A stretch of DNA of 64,000 nt from Aquanectria penicillioides (lineage: Eukaryota; Ascomycota; Sordariomycetes; Hypocreales; Nectriaceae), in contig PYIU01000005.1 in NCBI GenBank assembly GCA_003415625.1, positions 1,927,001 to 1,991,000 on the forward strand. The letters run 5' to 3'. The notes under the pieces were generated by a model. The model did not search any database, was not told the origin of the DNA, and saw nothing but the letters and a program-made list of their open reading frames with translations. This document shows positions 46,784 through 57,770 of the stretch, piece after piece. Made by a program: the position numbers and the translations under genes. Position 1 is the first letter of the stretch. Each line of letters starts with the position of its first letter.

Positions 46784-48148
46784 ATGTTTGCATCCCCAAT
46801 TCTCGATCAAGCGGATCTGGAGTCTCTCCAGAGGGAAGGCACCGTCCTTCGGGGAATGGGAGCAGCAATCCAACACATCCATAAGCGGCGACTGAACCGC
46901 TCAAGCGACGAAGAATACAACGATGTTGGTCTCCCATCGCCCCCGACCACTGCATCGTCTCCAGAAGCCGCAGACGTTGAGAATCTGGATGACTATGTCA
47001 TCATTCCTGAGTTCCTAATTTCACGAGAGACCCTTGTCTTTCTGGGATTTGACGAGAACGCTGCCAATACCATCTGGAGTCGTTGGGCCGACTGGGGTTC
47101 TGATCAAGGCAGAGAAATTGATGGAGGGCCAGTGACCTTTGATAGCGTTATCCGAGCTTTCATTCGAGGAGCTGGTCATGACACAACCTCTGGAGACGAC
47201 AACGATTGGCTTGTTTCGATGAATAACATTGGCATCAACGAAGAGTTGCAAACAGCAATGATGACGCCAAAATGCAAGGATGTTCGCTTGACAGAATCCT
47301 GCACTTTCTGGCTTCTTGATACTGTTTCGGCTCGATATGCCTCACTGCAACAGATTCAAGCTGCTTCTAGAGAGCGAGCGCGCTCTGCCCATCGAGCTGT
47401 ATCTCGCCCTGGAGTATCTCAACAACCAGCTGTGCCCCCAGGCCACCCCATGCCTACTAGGTATCGATCAACCTCTGTGATGTTCTATGGAGCTCCTAGC
47501 ATGTCTCCAATGACCACCATGGCTCCTGAAGTACGTGCCAGTGCCCCAGGCCATACTATACTGTACCGGGGAGCCTACGAAACTCGAGTCAAGACAATCT
47601 TCAATGACGAGGGCCACGTTGAAAACATAAGCAATTTGTTCTCCGGTCCTCCTGGGGACTTCAACTCGACCAAGATGGCCACGTACATGACCCTTGATTT
47701 TGAAATCGCCAACAAGCATGCGTATTGGGCCAAGAAGCGGGACTCCAGTCAGCTCGCCGTCATTCTACGGCTTGAAATTCCCAACTCGGCACTCGAAAGC
47801 TTGAGTGATACTGAGAAGGTTTTCGCCTACTGGCCTTCCCCAGGGTGGAAGGAGTTGGTCTGGAAGTGCCGAAGAAAAATCCGACTTCAACACGAATTCG
47901 CCAAATTTGGACGAGCTACACTGATCATTGGTACGGTTTGTGGCAAACCCAACTCAGTCGTCGCAAATCTCCAGAGCTTTGATGACATCACCCATGACAT
48001 GATTCTTCAAGGCCCACGAGGAGATGGTGTTCAGTACACTTTCATCGATGACCAGGGAATCGAGTTTCTCGAGACTCATGGGTCCTCGAACTGCACAGTT
48101 CATCCTATGACTCGAAGTGTGATGCAGGAGATTGACAATGAGGAGTAG
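46784..48148 (+). CDS. Uncharacterised fungal protein with ADP-ribosyltransferase-like domain
   Basis: An intronless 454-aa protein that I cannot match to a named gene. The N-terminal half has a conserved-looking helical segment (about 75-190: FLGFDENAANTIWSRWADWG, then VIRAFIRGAG) and a Ser/Arg/Pro-rich linker (about 200-245). The C-terminal half from about residue 257 resembles the ADP-ribosyltransferase superfamily, close to the DUF3990 type. It has a start strand LYRGA (R262), then GDFNSTKMATYMTLD (292-305), then a helix with AYWAKKR, an LRLEIPNSAL strand pair, and GWKELVWKCRR ahead of LIIGTVCGKPN. These correspond to the first His/Arg motif, the aromatic YxT motif and the W-x-x-x-V/R region of that fold. 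Catalytic activity is unproven and the last acidic motif is unclear. No signal peptide or membrane helix is seen. Confidence 0.7.
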   Translation: MFASPILDQADLESLQREGTVLRGMGAAIQHIHKRRLNRSSDEEYNDVGLPSPPTTASSPEAADVENLDDYVIIPEFLISRETLVFLGFDENAANTIWSRWADWGSDQGREIDGGPVTFDSVIRAFIRGAGHDTTSGDDNDWLVSMNNIGINEELQTAMMTPKCKDVRLTESCTFWLLDTVSARYASLQQIQAASRERARSAHRAVSRPGVSQQPAVPPGHPMPTRYRSTSVMFYGAPSMSPMTTMAPEVRASAPGHTILYRGAYETRVKTIFNDEGHVENISNLFSGPPGDFNSTKMATYMTLDFEIANKHAYWAKKRDSSQLAVILRLEIPNSALESLSDTEKVFAYWPSPGWKELVWKCRRKIRLQHEFAKFGRATLIIGTVCGKPNSVVANLQSFDDITHDMILQGPRGDGVQYTFIDDQGIEFLETHGSSNCTVHPMTRSVMQEIDNEE

Positions 48149-48583
48149 AAGGAACGAAGGCGAAATTGCCAAGAAGAGAGAAGAGCATGGTCCAAATGAA
48201 TCGTGGTTTGACTGGTGGGGTTTTAATTATACCTCTTTCAATTAAACTTGAAGCGAAGTCTTTCGCAGCATGGTTTCATGATAGACTAGCACACTCACGT
48301 TTAAGCTTGATAGATCTCATAATTTCACTTGTTGCGCCGAAGATTTCCTCAAGAAAAGTGGTACTAACAATTGTTCAATCTAGAACACCATCTTACAAGT
48401 CTTTCTAGCGCTAGCGTATCCACATGGTCTGTCCATCCATTACCACGCCCCATGTATTGTACAGAGGGAACCTGGAAATCAAAAAGAAAAAAACACGAAG
48501 ACCATTTCTTAAGGGGGATTTAAATGCTCACAAACGCCTCAAAACTCCCCAGTCATCAGCCTAGCGGCTTGATTATCCCTCGC
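48149..48583. other. Convergent 3' intergenic region
   Basis: The 3' flanks of the ART-like gene and PTC5. AT-rich, with no gene seen. Confidence 0.65.
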
Positions 48584-50532
48584 CTATAGTTTAGCCTTGA
48601 AGCCCTCGGGGGCAGTGGCCTCTAGGTTCAGCGTCACCTCGCCAGTCTTCTCGCCCTGACCAAAGAAGATGACTTGGACAGTCAGGTCATCACTGTGAAA
48701 CCCGTCAGTATAGAATACGAGACGTTTGCGGTGGGGGGGGTTCGGAAATAAATGCTTACCGGTAACGTCTGGAAAAGGGAGAAGGCAGAGTGAGCAGGGC
48801 GCAAACCTGCTCGTCGTTGGTGCCACCGAGGGCGTTGCGCACCAGGTGAGTCGCAACGTTGTTGTCCTTTACGATGAATCGATCCTTGGCCTCAGGGTCG
48901 ATACCCCACTGCGCAAGGCGGATGGGAGTCTTGTTTCCGTCGGGGTCCGCCCCCTTGCGAGCCTCGACGGGGAGTGGCGCCTTGGAGGAACCAAAGATCT
49001 TGGACCAGGCGGCGTTAAACTGGGATCCCGACGAAGGGCTGGCCTGCGTTTCAATCCACTTGCCCACCAAACCAACGACCTCCTCGTTGGTCAACATTTC
49101 CCACAGACCATCGGTGGCCAGGACGAGGAAGTCGCCGTTTTCGGGCTGGATCTTGGTTGTGGTGACGACGGGCTCAGCAGTGACGTAGGGGGGTGTCTTC
49201 AGGAGAGGCGAAGGGCTTCGGCCAAAGAAGTTCTGTCGGAGCTTGCCCGCAACCTCCCTGCTCCATTTGTAGACGGCATCGCCAAAAGCACGAGTGGGCT
49301 CCAGGCCTCCGAGGACACGGCCGTTGCGCACCACGTGCTCCTCTCCGGGGTGTTCCTTGCGCATACGGTCAGCTTCCCTAGGGTTGCCTCCGGTCTGATC
49401 GTCTGAGAGAGCAGTGGCAGTCCACTTTCCGGACTGCGATCGACGTCCGAGGACAGCTCGGGAGTCACCGGTACAGGCGACCCTCAGGAGGTTGCTTCGG
49501 CTGTCGTAGAATGAAAGGAGGGCGCAGGATCCGGACAGAGCTGGCTGGAGAAGCTCCGCTGCCACAGTCTTGGAGCTAGCCTTGAAGACCTTCTCCACGC
49601 TCTTGTGAACAATCTCATTATCCAGACGGTTGAATCCAGTCTTGATGGCCACATCGACGGCATCATTGGTTGGGATTTCACCCTGGGCCTGCTTGTAAGT
49701 CTCATTGAGTTCCCGAGCCACGTAGTTGATAAGGCTCTCCCTCAAGGTAGCCGAAGTAGTCCAACCCCTAGATCGCATTTCCATCAGCATATGGCTTCTT
49801 CGCACGCAGGAGCTTGATATCAAGGGAATGAGAATATACTCACGAGTGACCATCGAAAACACCCCAGAACATCCAGTCGCTGTTATCGGTATCGGCTCCA
49901 GAAGAACGGCTTGGGACCTGAACAATCTTCTCGGCATGGTCGTCCTCGATAGGGTCGTTGCTGGGCAGTTGAACCAGGTCGTATCGGGTGACGCCCTGTC
50001 CGCGGTTGACGGAGAAGGACTGCTCAAGCTTCCGGAGCTTGTGGGTAGCCTGCTCGGGGGTGAGCATCTCGACGATGCGACGGCCGTCGTCGCCAGTCAA
50101 CTTGGAAACGGGACCCTCGCCAACAATTGTGCCCTGCCTGAGCTCGTCGGCGCCGACTACAAGGACGGTGCGAGTGGGCAGGCCATCCGCCTGGGTCGAG
50201 GTGAGGCTGTTGCGCGAGACGGCGGTTGGGCTCGGGGCGACACCGGCGGCGGTGTTGTACGAGTACCAGGCGCCGTAGCCGACAACGATGCTGGAGACGA
50301 GGGCAACGGGGAGGCGGCGAAAGTACATGGAGGATCTCAGCGGCGCATTACCGGTGGCGAGCTGGCGACGCACGTTGGCCTGGGCCTGGGACTGGGCGTG
50401 GGCGTGGGCGTTGGCCTTTGCCTGGGCGAGCGACAGGGAGATGGAGAATCCGCGACGAGGCGAGGTTCGGGAGAGGGCGCGGACGGTAGAGAGGGAAGTC
50501 GTGCGGAAAGCTCGCACAGCAGCTCGATTCAT
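48584..50532 (-). CDS. ptc5: Mitochondrial PP2C phosphatase (Ptc5 / pyruvate dehydrogenase phosphatase-like)
   Basis: A Mg/Mn-dependent Ser/Thr phosphatase that in yeast (Ptc5) dephosphorylates and activates the pyruvate dehydrogenase E1-alpha subunit. Exons are 50532-49844, 49767-48760 and 48692-48584, with introns of 76 and 67 bp, giving 601 aa. The N-terminus (MNRAAVRAFRTTSLSTVRAL) is Arg/Ser-rich without acids, a typical matrix presequence. An Ala/Gln/His low-complexity stretch and a membrane-like segment (LPVALVSSIVVGYGAW, about 78-93) follow. PP2C motifs appear in order: EDDHAEKI, WGVFDGHSGW, ACTGDSRAVLG, GGLEPTRAFGD, VLATDGLWEML and DNVATHLVRNALGG-like sequence, ending DDLTVQVIFFG. Metal-binding aspartates are intact. 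It is divergent from the Pex39-like gene. Confidence 0.92.
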
Positions 50533-51560
50533 CGGGACGAGGTGGCTCGGTGGTTACGGGACCGAGACCGTGACCAGGAGAAGTAAGAAGTCGAAGCTGT
50601 CGACGACTGGCGACGAGGGTGAAGGTGATGGCGACGGCGACATGGGGCAGTGAGATAATGCCGGGGGGGGGGGGGGGGGGGGGGCTTGCAGCAACAGCAA
50701 CCGCGGGTTGGGTGGGCCTCCAATTCCAGCCACTGCAGCGTAGGCCAGCTTGACTCGCAGGGGAGTTAGTTGGCTATAGATACAGTACAAAGTACGGACT
50801 ACAGCCACTGTAACTTTCAAGATGCCATCGCAACGCTCTTCACCAAAGGGAGGGCCCGAGGTTTCAAGCCGGCGAGATGGCACAACTCGGATCCAGGAAC
50901 CAAAGCACATGAATGATGAATAAGCTTATCGCGAAAAATCCCGATCCCATCAACCACCCGCCCACGCTCACTTGACCCCGTTGCCCCCTTCACACTCTCA
51001 CATTTGCGCGCCGCTGTCGCACGTGAGGTGGCACCTGTGCCGTGGCCGTGCCGTAATGATAGCATCCTCTGACTCCCCCATCCCGGAGCCTCCAAGAACC
51101 GGGGCCTTTCCTGTGCCGAGGTTTCCCCCCCAACTCTCGAGTCCGTTATCCCTGGGAACAACGCAACCGACCCCAGCCACGGCCCTGTCCCCAGATTCTC
51201 ACATGCTTGCTAGTACATGGTCCATAGCCAAGAGCTCCATTCACATCCATTCGCACCCGGTCGCCACCCCTCCGAGTACCTCGCCTCACCTTCGCACTCG
51301 GACGCACACCACCCACCCCGGCCTATTCACACGCACTCACTCAATCAGCCATCCAAGTCATCATTGAGACACAAAAAACAAAAGTAGGCCTTGACAATGT
51401 CCCAGTAGCTATATTGTGTGCATTGTCTATTGCTTTGCTCCCCGGCCAATCATTAGTCCAGCTGTAAAACCCCGGTTCTTCTGCTCTTGTCCAATCCCAT
51501 CCAACCTCACTCACATCCATCCACCCATCTACGATCCATTCACTCACTGCCTCTCAAAAC
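50533..51560. other. Divergent intergenic region (PTC5 / Pex39-like)
   Basis: Contains both promoters, a G homopolymer (50663-50684), and CA/TC-rich DNA with dispersed CATCCA motifs near 51240-51540. No gene is supported. Confidence 0.6.
50663..50684. repeat. Homopolymeric G tract (22 bp)
   Basis: An uninterrupted run of G about 130 bp upstream of the PTC5 start. G tracts of this length can form quadruplexes and are often miscounted. Confidence 0.9.
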
Positions 51561-52429
51561 ATGGCCCAACCGTCCCAGGGCTCCATCTCCGGCGCCGACC
51601 GGATCCGCGCCCTCAAGGGCGACGATGACGTCTTTCAAGCATTCGATGCTTACCCTTGGACCAAGGACAAGATGTTTATGGTGAGAGCAACCCAAAACAA
51701 CCCCAGCCACTAATATTCAACCTCTACTGCCTCCCTACCTATCCCGTCATCTATCTATCTGTCCTCTGTCTCTTCACATGCTCACCAGATTACCACATGT
51801 TTATAGTCTGGCCTACACGCCATCCTAGGCGAACCCGGTCAGCAGAACCCCGAGGCCTCACTCTCGGATATGGCCATCCATGCTCGCATCTTCTACTACG
51901 CTCAACGCATTGGCGTCTCCATCGACTTTGCGCGGTACCAGGCCTGGCTCGCCAAATTGCCTGATCGACAAGCTCCAGACGTACTCCCAGAAGAGTATCA
52001 TCGGCAAGCCAACACCCCCAAGCCTCTTGACTGGCAAAAGGCTGCCCCCAAAGCCGAGCTGTTCATCGACCGCAAGGCTGCCGCCGCTGCCCAACCTGGT
52101 GGCGGTGACCAACCCAACTATCCCATGGGCTTTGCCGAAATGCTCAAGTTGATCCAAGAGGGGAAGCCCGTTCCAGGCATCCGCCAGATCCCTAACACCA
52201 TCATCAGAGATCCTGTCAGTTTCCATCTTCTCGATTTCCCCCCCCATAATGAACCCACGTTAACCCTTGTCCCCAGTCCGTGAGGCCTGTTGGCGCCAGA
52301 GCAGTTCCTAGGAAGCCTTGGGAAAGGGACGTTTCCGCTGCCGATCCAAGCCTTTCCGGTGCTCCCCAAACCCTTGACAACGAGTTCCCTCCCGTCGATG
52401 GCGAGATCTCTCATGCCGCAACCTCTTAA
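51561..52429 (+). CDS. pex39: KPWE-motif peroxisomal import protein (Pex39-like)
   Basis: A protein resembling the KPWE-domain family formerly described as Pex14-like; yeast Pex39 (Yjr012c) of this type assists Pex7-dependent import of PTS2 cargo. Exons are 51561-51680, 51807-52214 and 52277-52429, with introns of 126 and 62 bp in phase 0, giving 226 aa. The N-terminal helix (DDDVFQAFDAYPWTKDKMFM) and the SDMAIHARIFYYAQRIG helix fit the family. The conserved core YPMGFAEMLKLIQEGKPVPGI leads into RQIPNTIIRDPSVRPVGARAVPRKPWE. The KPWE tetrapeptide is only complete after splicing exon 3. No membrane segment is seen, so the protein is soluble. The family is clear; exact orthology to yeast Pex39 is inferred. 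Confidence 0.82.
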
Positions 52430-53192
52430 GAAATTATGTAGGCTACGGTGCATTTTCATGATTGCCTTTTTCGATCAATGCATAAATGGCGTTGGGGGGG
52501 AGCACTATGTTAGCTCATGTTGCCCACTTCGGCTCAATTTGGGAAACCATCACGGAACCAGGTTGACTGGCTGTCGTTATGAGGTAGAACATAATAAGGA
52601 CATGGACCTTTTATTAATGCGTCGTTGTTGAATAACAAAATCACTTTCCCAGCCCCTCACTGCCGCCTTCAAAACAACATACATGTTTTATGTGATTCGG
52701 CCCTCCTCAACTAATTCCCTAGAGTCATCACCGTGAACACTCACGAGCTGATATGGACCTGGACCTGAGAAGGAATCCCTCCTGTTGGTCAATGGGATTA
52801 ACGGTTCATGCGGTCCGAGATGCAAACTTTGGTCTCTCCTTGGAGGTTCCTCATTGTAATTAGTGTCTGCTGTCTCCTCCATATTGCAAAATCCATAACC
52901 ATAAAGTGTCCAATGCACCCAGACAAGCAGTAGCCAGCTGAGCGTAGGATGACGTGTGATCTGTAAATTACTTGCATGGGAAGATGTTTCTAAGAAAGGT
53001 CGACAAATTCTGGTTTGTTCTGTGTGATCTTGACGACTGAACGATTGGCGATTTCAGATAGGGTGACCCCAATAAGCTGGGGTTTTGACAAAGGATAAGA
53101 CAACACAAAGGTGAGGGGGTAACTGCCGTTTTAGGCACGAGGGGATAGGACTCGATATGTGAGCTGTCAAGGACGTTTGGAATAGGAGGTGA
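52430..53192. other. Convergent 3' intergenic region
   Basis: The 3' flanks of the Pex39-like and PUF genes. One minus-strand open frame (52688-52918) has no recognisable features and is not called. Confidence 0.6.
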
Positions 53193-55794
53193 TTAACGGT
53201 AACCACTGTAGCGAGGGCCTGGAGCCATGCGGCTGCCCATCCCGGGCCCGGCACCAGGACCAGGGCGGGTGGTGACTGCATGGTTGGTACAAAGCATCCC
53301 GACTCGAGAGCCAAACTTGGACCCACGGAGAGACACCATGTGTTTGCGGATGTGAGCCGCGACGATCTCGCGATGTTGAGGTGAGGCATTGTTAAGGATC
53401 CACTGGATGAGGTAGTTACCATACTGGTCACTCGCGATATCGATCAGGGGAATGCGAGTACGGTCTCTGCGTCCCTCGCAGACTCGGTCTAGGTAGCGTC
53501 CAAGGAACTCAGCGCCGCCAATCTTGAGACACTTCTCAACCACCTTTGAAGCGAATTGATCAGTGCTATACTCAGCTGCATATCGGATAACATGGTCAAT
53601 AGCTCGGCTGCGGTCTGGAGGCCCGCCATGTTCGCAGACATGCTGGATGCACCAGTTCCCAAACTGTCCATGGGCAACAATATCAATGTTTGCGAGCACT
53701 TCCTCGATGCAAGGGCGCTAAGAGACCTCAATTAGCTTCGTCATTTCGCAGGAAAAGAAGCTGACCTACCTTGTCATCTTCCAAGCAGTTCTCAAAGATA
53801 TTTTGCACGACCAAACTACCTGTTTCACCCAAGGCAACCTCATGCCACATACCCCGGAGTGCTTCATTGACGTGTGACATGATGACAGGCGGAGAGTTTG
53901 TCCAACGAAGTTCAAAGAGCTTCTGCCAGACATGGCATGCATAACGGTGGATAACTGTCTCAGGGATTCGACGGAGGAGTTCATTGACCATGATGGTCTT
54001 ATAGTCTTCCGGGACCGAATCGAAGGCCTTCTGAACAACATGACATCCAAATGGGTCCATAGAGAGGTTCAGGGTGTTTCCCCGAATTGCCTCTGCAATT
54101 TTGATGACTTGCTCCGGAGTGCCATGTTCAAAACAGCGCTGGACAAGGAAGTTGCCAAATCGATTGACCATGAGAGGATACGCCTGGGCCACAATCGCCT
54201 CCACGATCTCGTATTTTTGCTCAGGCGTCCCGACCTTGAGCTTCTGCTGCAAGAAAATAGATGCCTGTTGGTCATTGTTGCAGACAATCTTGTCAACAAT
54301 ATACTTCCAATTGCAGTTTACGTTGCGGTCCAGGAGGCGACGATAGTTGAGTGGCTCGGTTGGAGGTAGATATGTCTGTCCCTCGGGAGCTCCTGGCTGT
54401 TATGTGTCAGCTCAGCGATTTGGCTTGCAATTTGGGCTACAACTTACTTCAGCTTTCCATGCCATTTTGGAAGTGAATTCAGAGGCGTGGGGGGAGAGGG
54501 GAGTTCCAACTGGCTGTGGTTGATAAGGAGGAAACACCCCCATGCTCATCGGACCAAGGCCTTGGGAGATGTTCATGTGTCCACCAGGCATCGGGGCACC
54601 CATAAATTCGGCTTGGGTGACTGGGCTAGTGTATCCACCTCCGTATCCATTGTTGAACGGTTGGGGTGAACTAAAGCGGCTTTCGTAGCGATTGCCACGA
54701 CGGTTGTTAGCAGGCCGAACCATATCCGGGTCGGGAGTGAGGCGATCACTACGATATCCATCCAGATTTGGATACGGGGCGGGGTTGGGCTCGCCATATG
54801 CCTGGGGGAAACCACGACCGCCCAGCCAACTCCCCGGGGTTGGCTCAGCGATGACTGGGGCCTGTGTGGTGTTCACAAATGAACCCTTTGGGTTTCCCCA
54901 GATTCCTCGGGCGCGGCTGAAGTTGGTGGAGGACACGGCATCGCTAGTATCGGAACGAGTATCATCAGGTGGACCCCAGGTACTCTCACGAGACACTTGG
55001 GCAGATACTTGGGCTGTTCCTCGGAAACCGAAGCTGGACACTTCGCCATCTCCCTTGACAGATCGTGTATGGGCAAGCTCTCGATCAAGTTTTGAAATTT
55101 CATTCTGCGCCTTGGCAAGCTGCAGCTTCAGGCGAAGGACCTCGTCGTTATCAGGACGACTTTCGTCCAAGGTAGCACTTGCAGGCCGAGTGGTTGGGGC
55201 AGTGCTTGGGAAAGCATCAGTAGCTGGCGTGATGGGCAGGGAATTGCTGGAGGATGCGTGTTCTAAGGCCCTTGGGAACAAGCCGTCATCGTCACTTGAT
55301 TTCAACGCATCGTTCTGTTGGTTGAGGACGGCTTGTTGCTCGGAGAGCTTGGCCAGTAACTTGTCCATGGGATATGACTCGTCCGTGGTTGAGGCTTCGT
55401 GGCTTATCTTCATCTTCTATCAGGATCAGCAAGTGGTTCAGGGCTTGAAAGGGCGTAGGGTCAACCTTTGGCATTCCTTGATTTGCCAACTTTGAAGTAG
55501 CCAACACAGCAACATTCTTTTTCATCGAAGGACAGGCTCCAGTTTCCTATTTCATTCCGGTCAATCTCATCGTGCCTTATTCATATTGCAACGCCCTTTG
55601 CGATGTGGGAACCCGCGGTTGCACAACACCGCAAACGTGATAGGTAGAGCATTGAACGAGTGTAAACTTACGCTACCATAAGTAGGCTTCGATTGGGTAT
55701 CCCCCGCTATCATCGGTTTCTCCAAAACGGCAACACCAGTGGGTGTGAGGGCAGTTCGGGGAGTAGGGGATCCGGTAGCCTCGAGGCTTGACAT
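53193..55794 (-). CDS. Pumilio/PUF-family RNA-binding protein
   Basis: A cytoplasmic post-transcriptional regulator that binds 3' UTRs. Five exons: 55794-55672, 55546-55466, 55416-54448, 54396-53770 and 53717-53193, with introns of 125, 49, 51 and 52 bp, giving 774 aa. The intron after exon 2 has an unusual GTTGAC donor. The N-terminal half is disordered, with one coiled-coil (DEVLRLKLQLAKAQNEISKL) and Gly/Pro/Asn-rich tracts. From about residue 405 eight PUF repeats follow; their core helices are NWKYIVDKI, FGNFLVQ, FGCHVVQ, YACHVWQ, TGSLVVQ, FGNWCIQ, FASKVVE and YGNYLIQ. Base-reading residues of repeats 6-8 (N..Q, S..E, N..Q) match the UGU-reading pattern. The tail is Gly/Pro/Arg-rich. The best paralogue name is unclear. 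Confidence 0.92.
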
Positions 55795-57292
55795 GATGGG
55801 GCACCCAGGGAAACAACGGAAGGATTCGAGAATCGTACGCAGAAGGGGGTTAAGATGATCGAGACTTGGACGAGAGAGTGGGCTTGTTTTTTTTTTCAAC
55901 GAGAGTGTGTGTGGTGTGAAGGAAGGCGAGGTGAGAAGTTGAAGAAGTTGTGTGGAAGTGAAGGAAAAGAAGAGGTTGTGGGTGAAGGGTTGAAGTGGGA
56001 GGGGACGGCAGCTGGGTTGAAGTTATTCACTGACGCTTCACAGGTGCAGGAACAAGGAAGAAAAATCGAGGGAAAGAGCCACAAACCGGTTGCGGTAGGG
56101 CAGTCAGGAACCGCCAGCCACTCATGCATCAGGAGTTCAGGTGCAGCTGGCAACTGGCAGGTAAACGGTCCTCTATTTGTAGGCAGGTGGCCGGCTGTGG
56201 CTCCAGGTATTCGAAACGCACTTTCGATAGTTGACGTCCAAGATATGGGGCTTCCCTCTTTCGGAGTTTCTTTGCGAGTCCTTTGAGGATTCATGCCGTG
56301 GCTTCTAGGCGGTGGCGTCGAGGAGCAATGACGCACAAATTCACGTAAATGCACAGCTAGGAATGTGAGGCCGGAGTGAAAACGCGGCTGGACAGAACGA
56401 TGGTCCCATAAAACCCGAACTTTCTACATTCGTGTAGTCATTTACGCCCAGGTCGCTACCGAGGCCCTAGAAAGGAGGCACGGTAAGCCAATACATGAAG
56501 CATCCTGGAAACGATTTTAGGCCGTGTGAGAAGCAAGACCTTAGTGCTATGCTCATATCACGCGCTGAATTATTTGATACTTGTGAATCATAGCTAGGTA
56601 ACTGAATGCCTGTATCTCTACGACTAGCAATCAAGCCCCCAATAGAATGGTGTTCCTTTCTAGAACAGGCTTACCAAGGAACTGACCAACACCTCCACCG
56701 TGTTCGCGTTTTATAACAACACAAATAGAGTATGCCCCATCTCCAGTGGCGAAACAACGCAATACTTGGAGGGTTCGGGAGCAGAGCTCCTTCTATCCCG
56801 AAACCACCATCCAGCAGGGTTGATATTCGTTGTGCTCGCGTGATCCCGTGAGAAACCTACGTAGATAAGGTGAATAATTCGGTCAACCCATACCAACTTC
56901 TTTCGTTCAATGTATCGACCTTTTTTTTTCGTGCTCTTGAGCAATCTTGATAGGGTTAGAGAAAATGTTGCCTGGTCGCTTGAGGGCCTGTGTGACCAGC
57001 CATTTCCATCACTTTCAACGCAGCACCTCTTCACATTTAACATTAGCCGTTATGAAGCACAATTTCCCAATATTTCGCTTCGTATAGAGCTAGGTGCTGG
57101 GTAATAGTACATGTAATTTTACAGCTTCAGATAATGAACCAAGCTGAGAACAGATCATGCTCACAGACTTCCTTTTCTCCCCTCGTGTATCCGCACACCA
57201 ATTCGCTTCCCAATTCATACATCTCTCGTCTTATGCTATATCTAATGTCGAAAACCCCATCGTCGAGATCGTCATCGAAGGTATTTTCCACT
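55795..57292. other. Intergenic region upstream of the PUF gene
   Basis: PUF promoter and leader, then the mS33 3' flank. It includes GA/GT-rich DNA (about 55890-56010). No supported gene, RNA gene or large repeat. Confidence 0.6.
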
Positions 57293-57770
57293 TCATCGCT
57301 TCTTGCCGGGGGTGACCGCTGGAGGACTATTAGCCATTGATCCACATCTCTGGGAGTAGAGCACATACCTGGAGGGCCTCTCTTCTTCTTCGGGGCGCTC
57401 TTTCCGCGGAGCTTGAGTCTATTATCGAATCGTCAGCATGTCTACATGTCTCCAGGAGGGTCGTGTTCCGCATACTCGTCAATGTACTCAAATCGGTCCT
57501 CCTCGGCCTCATCCCAAGTGTGAAGGGTAGGACCGAACTCGCGCTTCAGATCTTTGATGGTTGCAGTCTTTCGAGGGTAGTAGGCAGCCACGGCAGGGCC
57601 CTTGAGACGCTGTCGCAGAATCTTGTTGCCCATTCGGACACCCTGAGGGTTGAAGGAGGTCGCGAAGACCTGGCATTGAGCCTGGGAGGCAATCAGAAAT
57701 GGCGCCTCGGATTCGTCATCTGATTCCTTACCTTCATCAAATCCAATACTCGCGCACGTGGGACACTCAT
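57293..57770 (-). CDS. rsm27: Mitochondrial small-subunit ribosomal protein mS33 (Rsm27)
   Basis: A small subunit component of the mitochondrial ribosome. Four exons: 57770-57732, 57681-57476, 57418-57369 and 57318-57293, with introns of 50, 57 and 50 bp, giving 106 aa, the normal family size. The start is the ATG giving MSVPRARVLDLMK, which joins by splicing to AQCQVFATSFNPQGVRMGNK. The family core ILRQRLKGPAVAAYYPRK is followed by TIKDLKREFGP and EDRFEYIDELKLRGKSAPKKK. The last exon is 26 nt and ends VTPGKKR-stop. A longer unspliced open frame runs through introns 1 and 2 in this locus and would give a wrong N- and C-terminus. Head-to-head with the RNase III gene. Confidence 0.93.

Noticed and set aside
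48726..49406. 226-codon plus-strand frame
   Set aside because: Antisense shadow of PTC5 exon 2.
49726..50586. 286-codon plus-strand frame beginning MIRLSLKVAE
   Set aside because: Antisense shadow of PTC5 exon 1; the PP2C motifs are on the minus strand.
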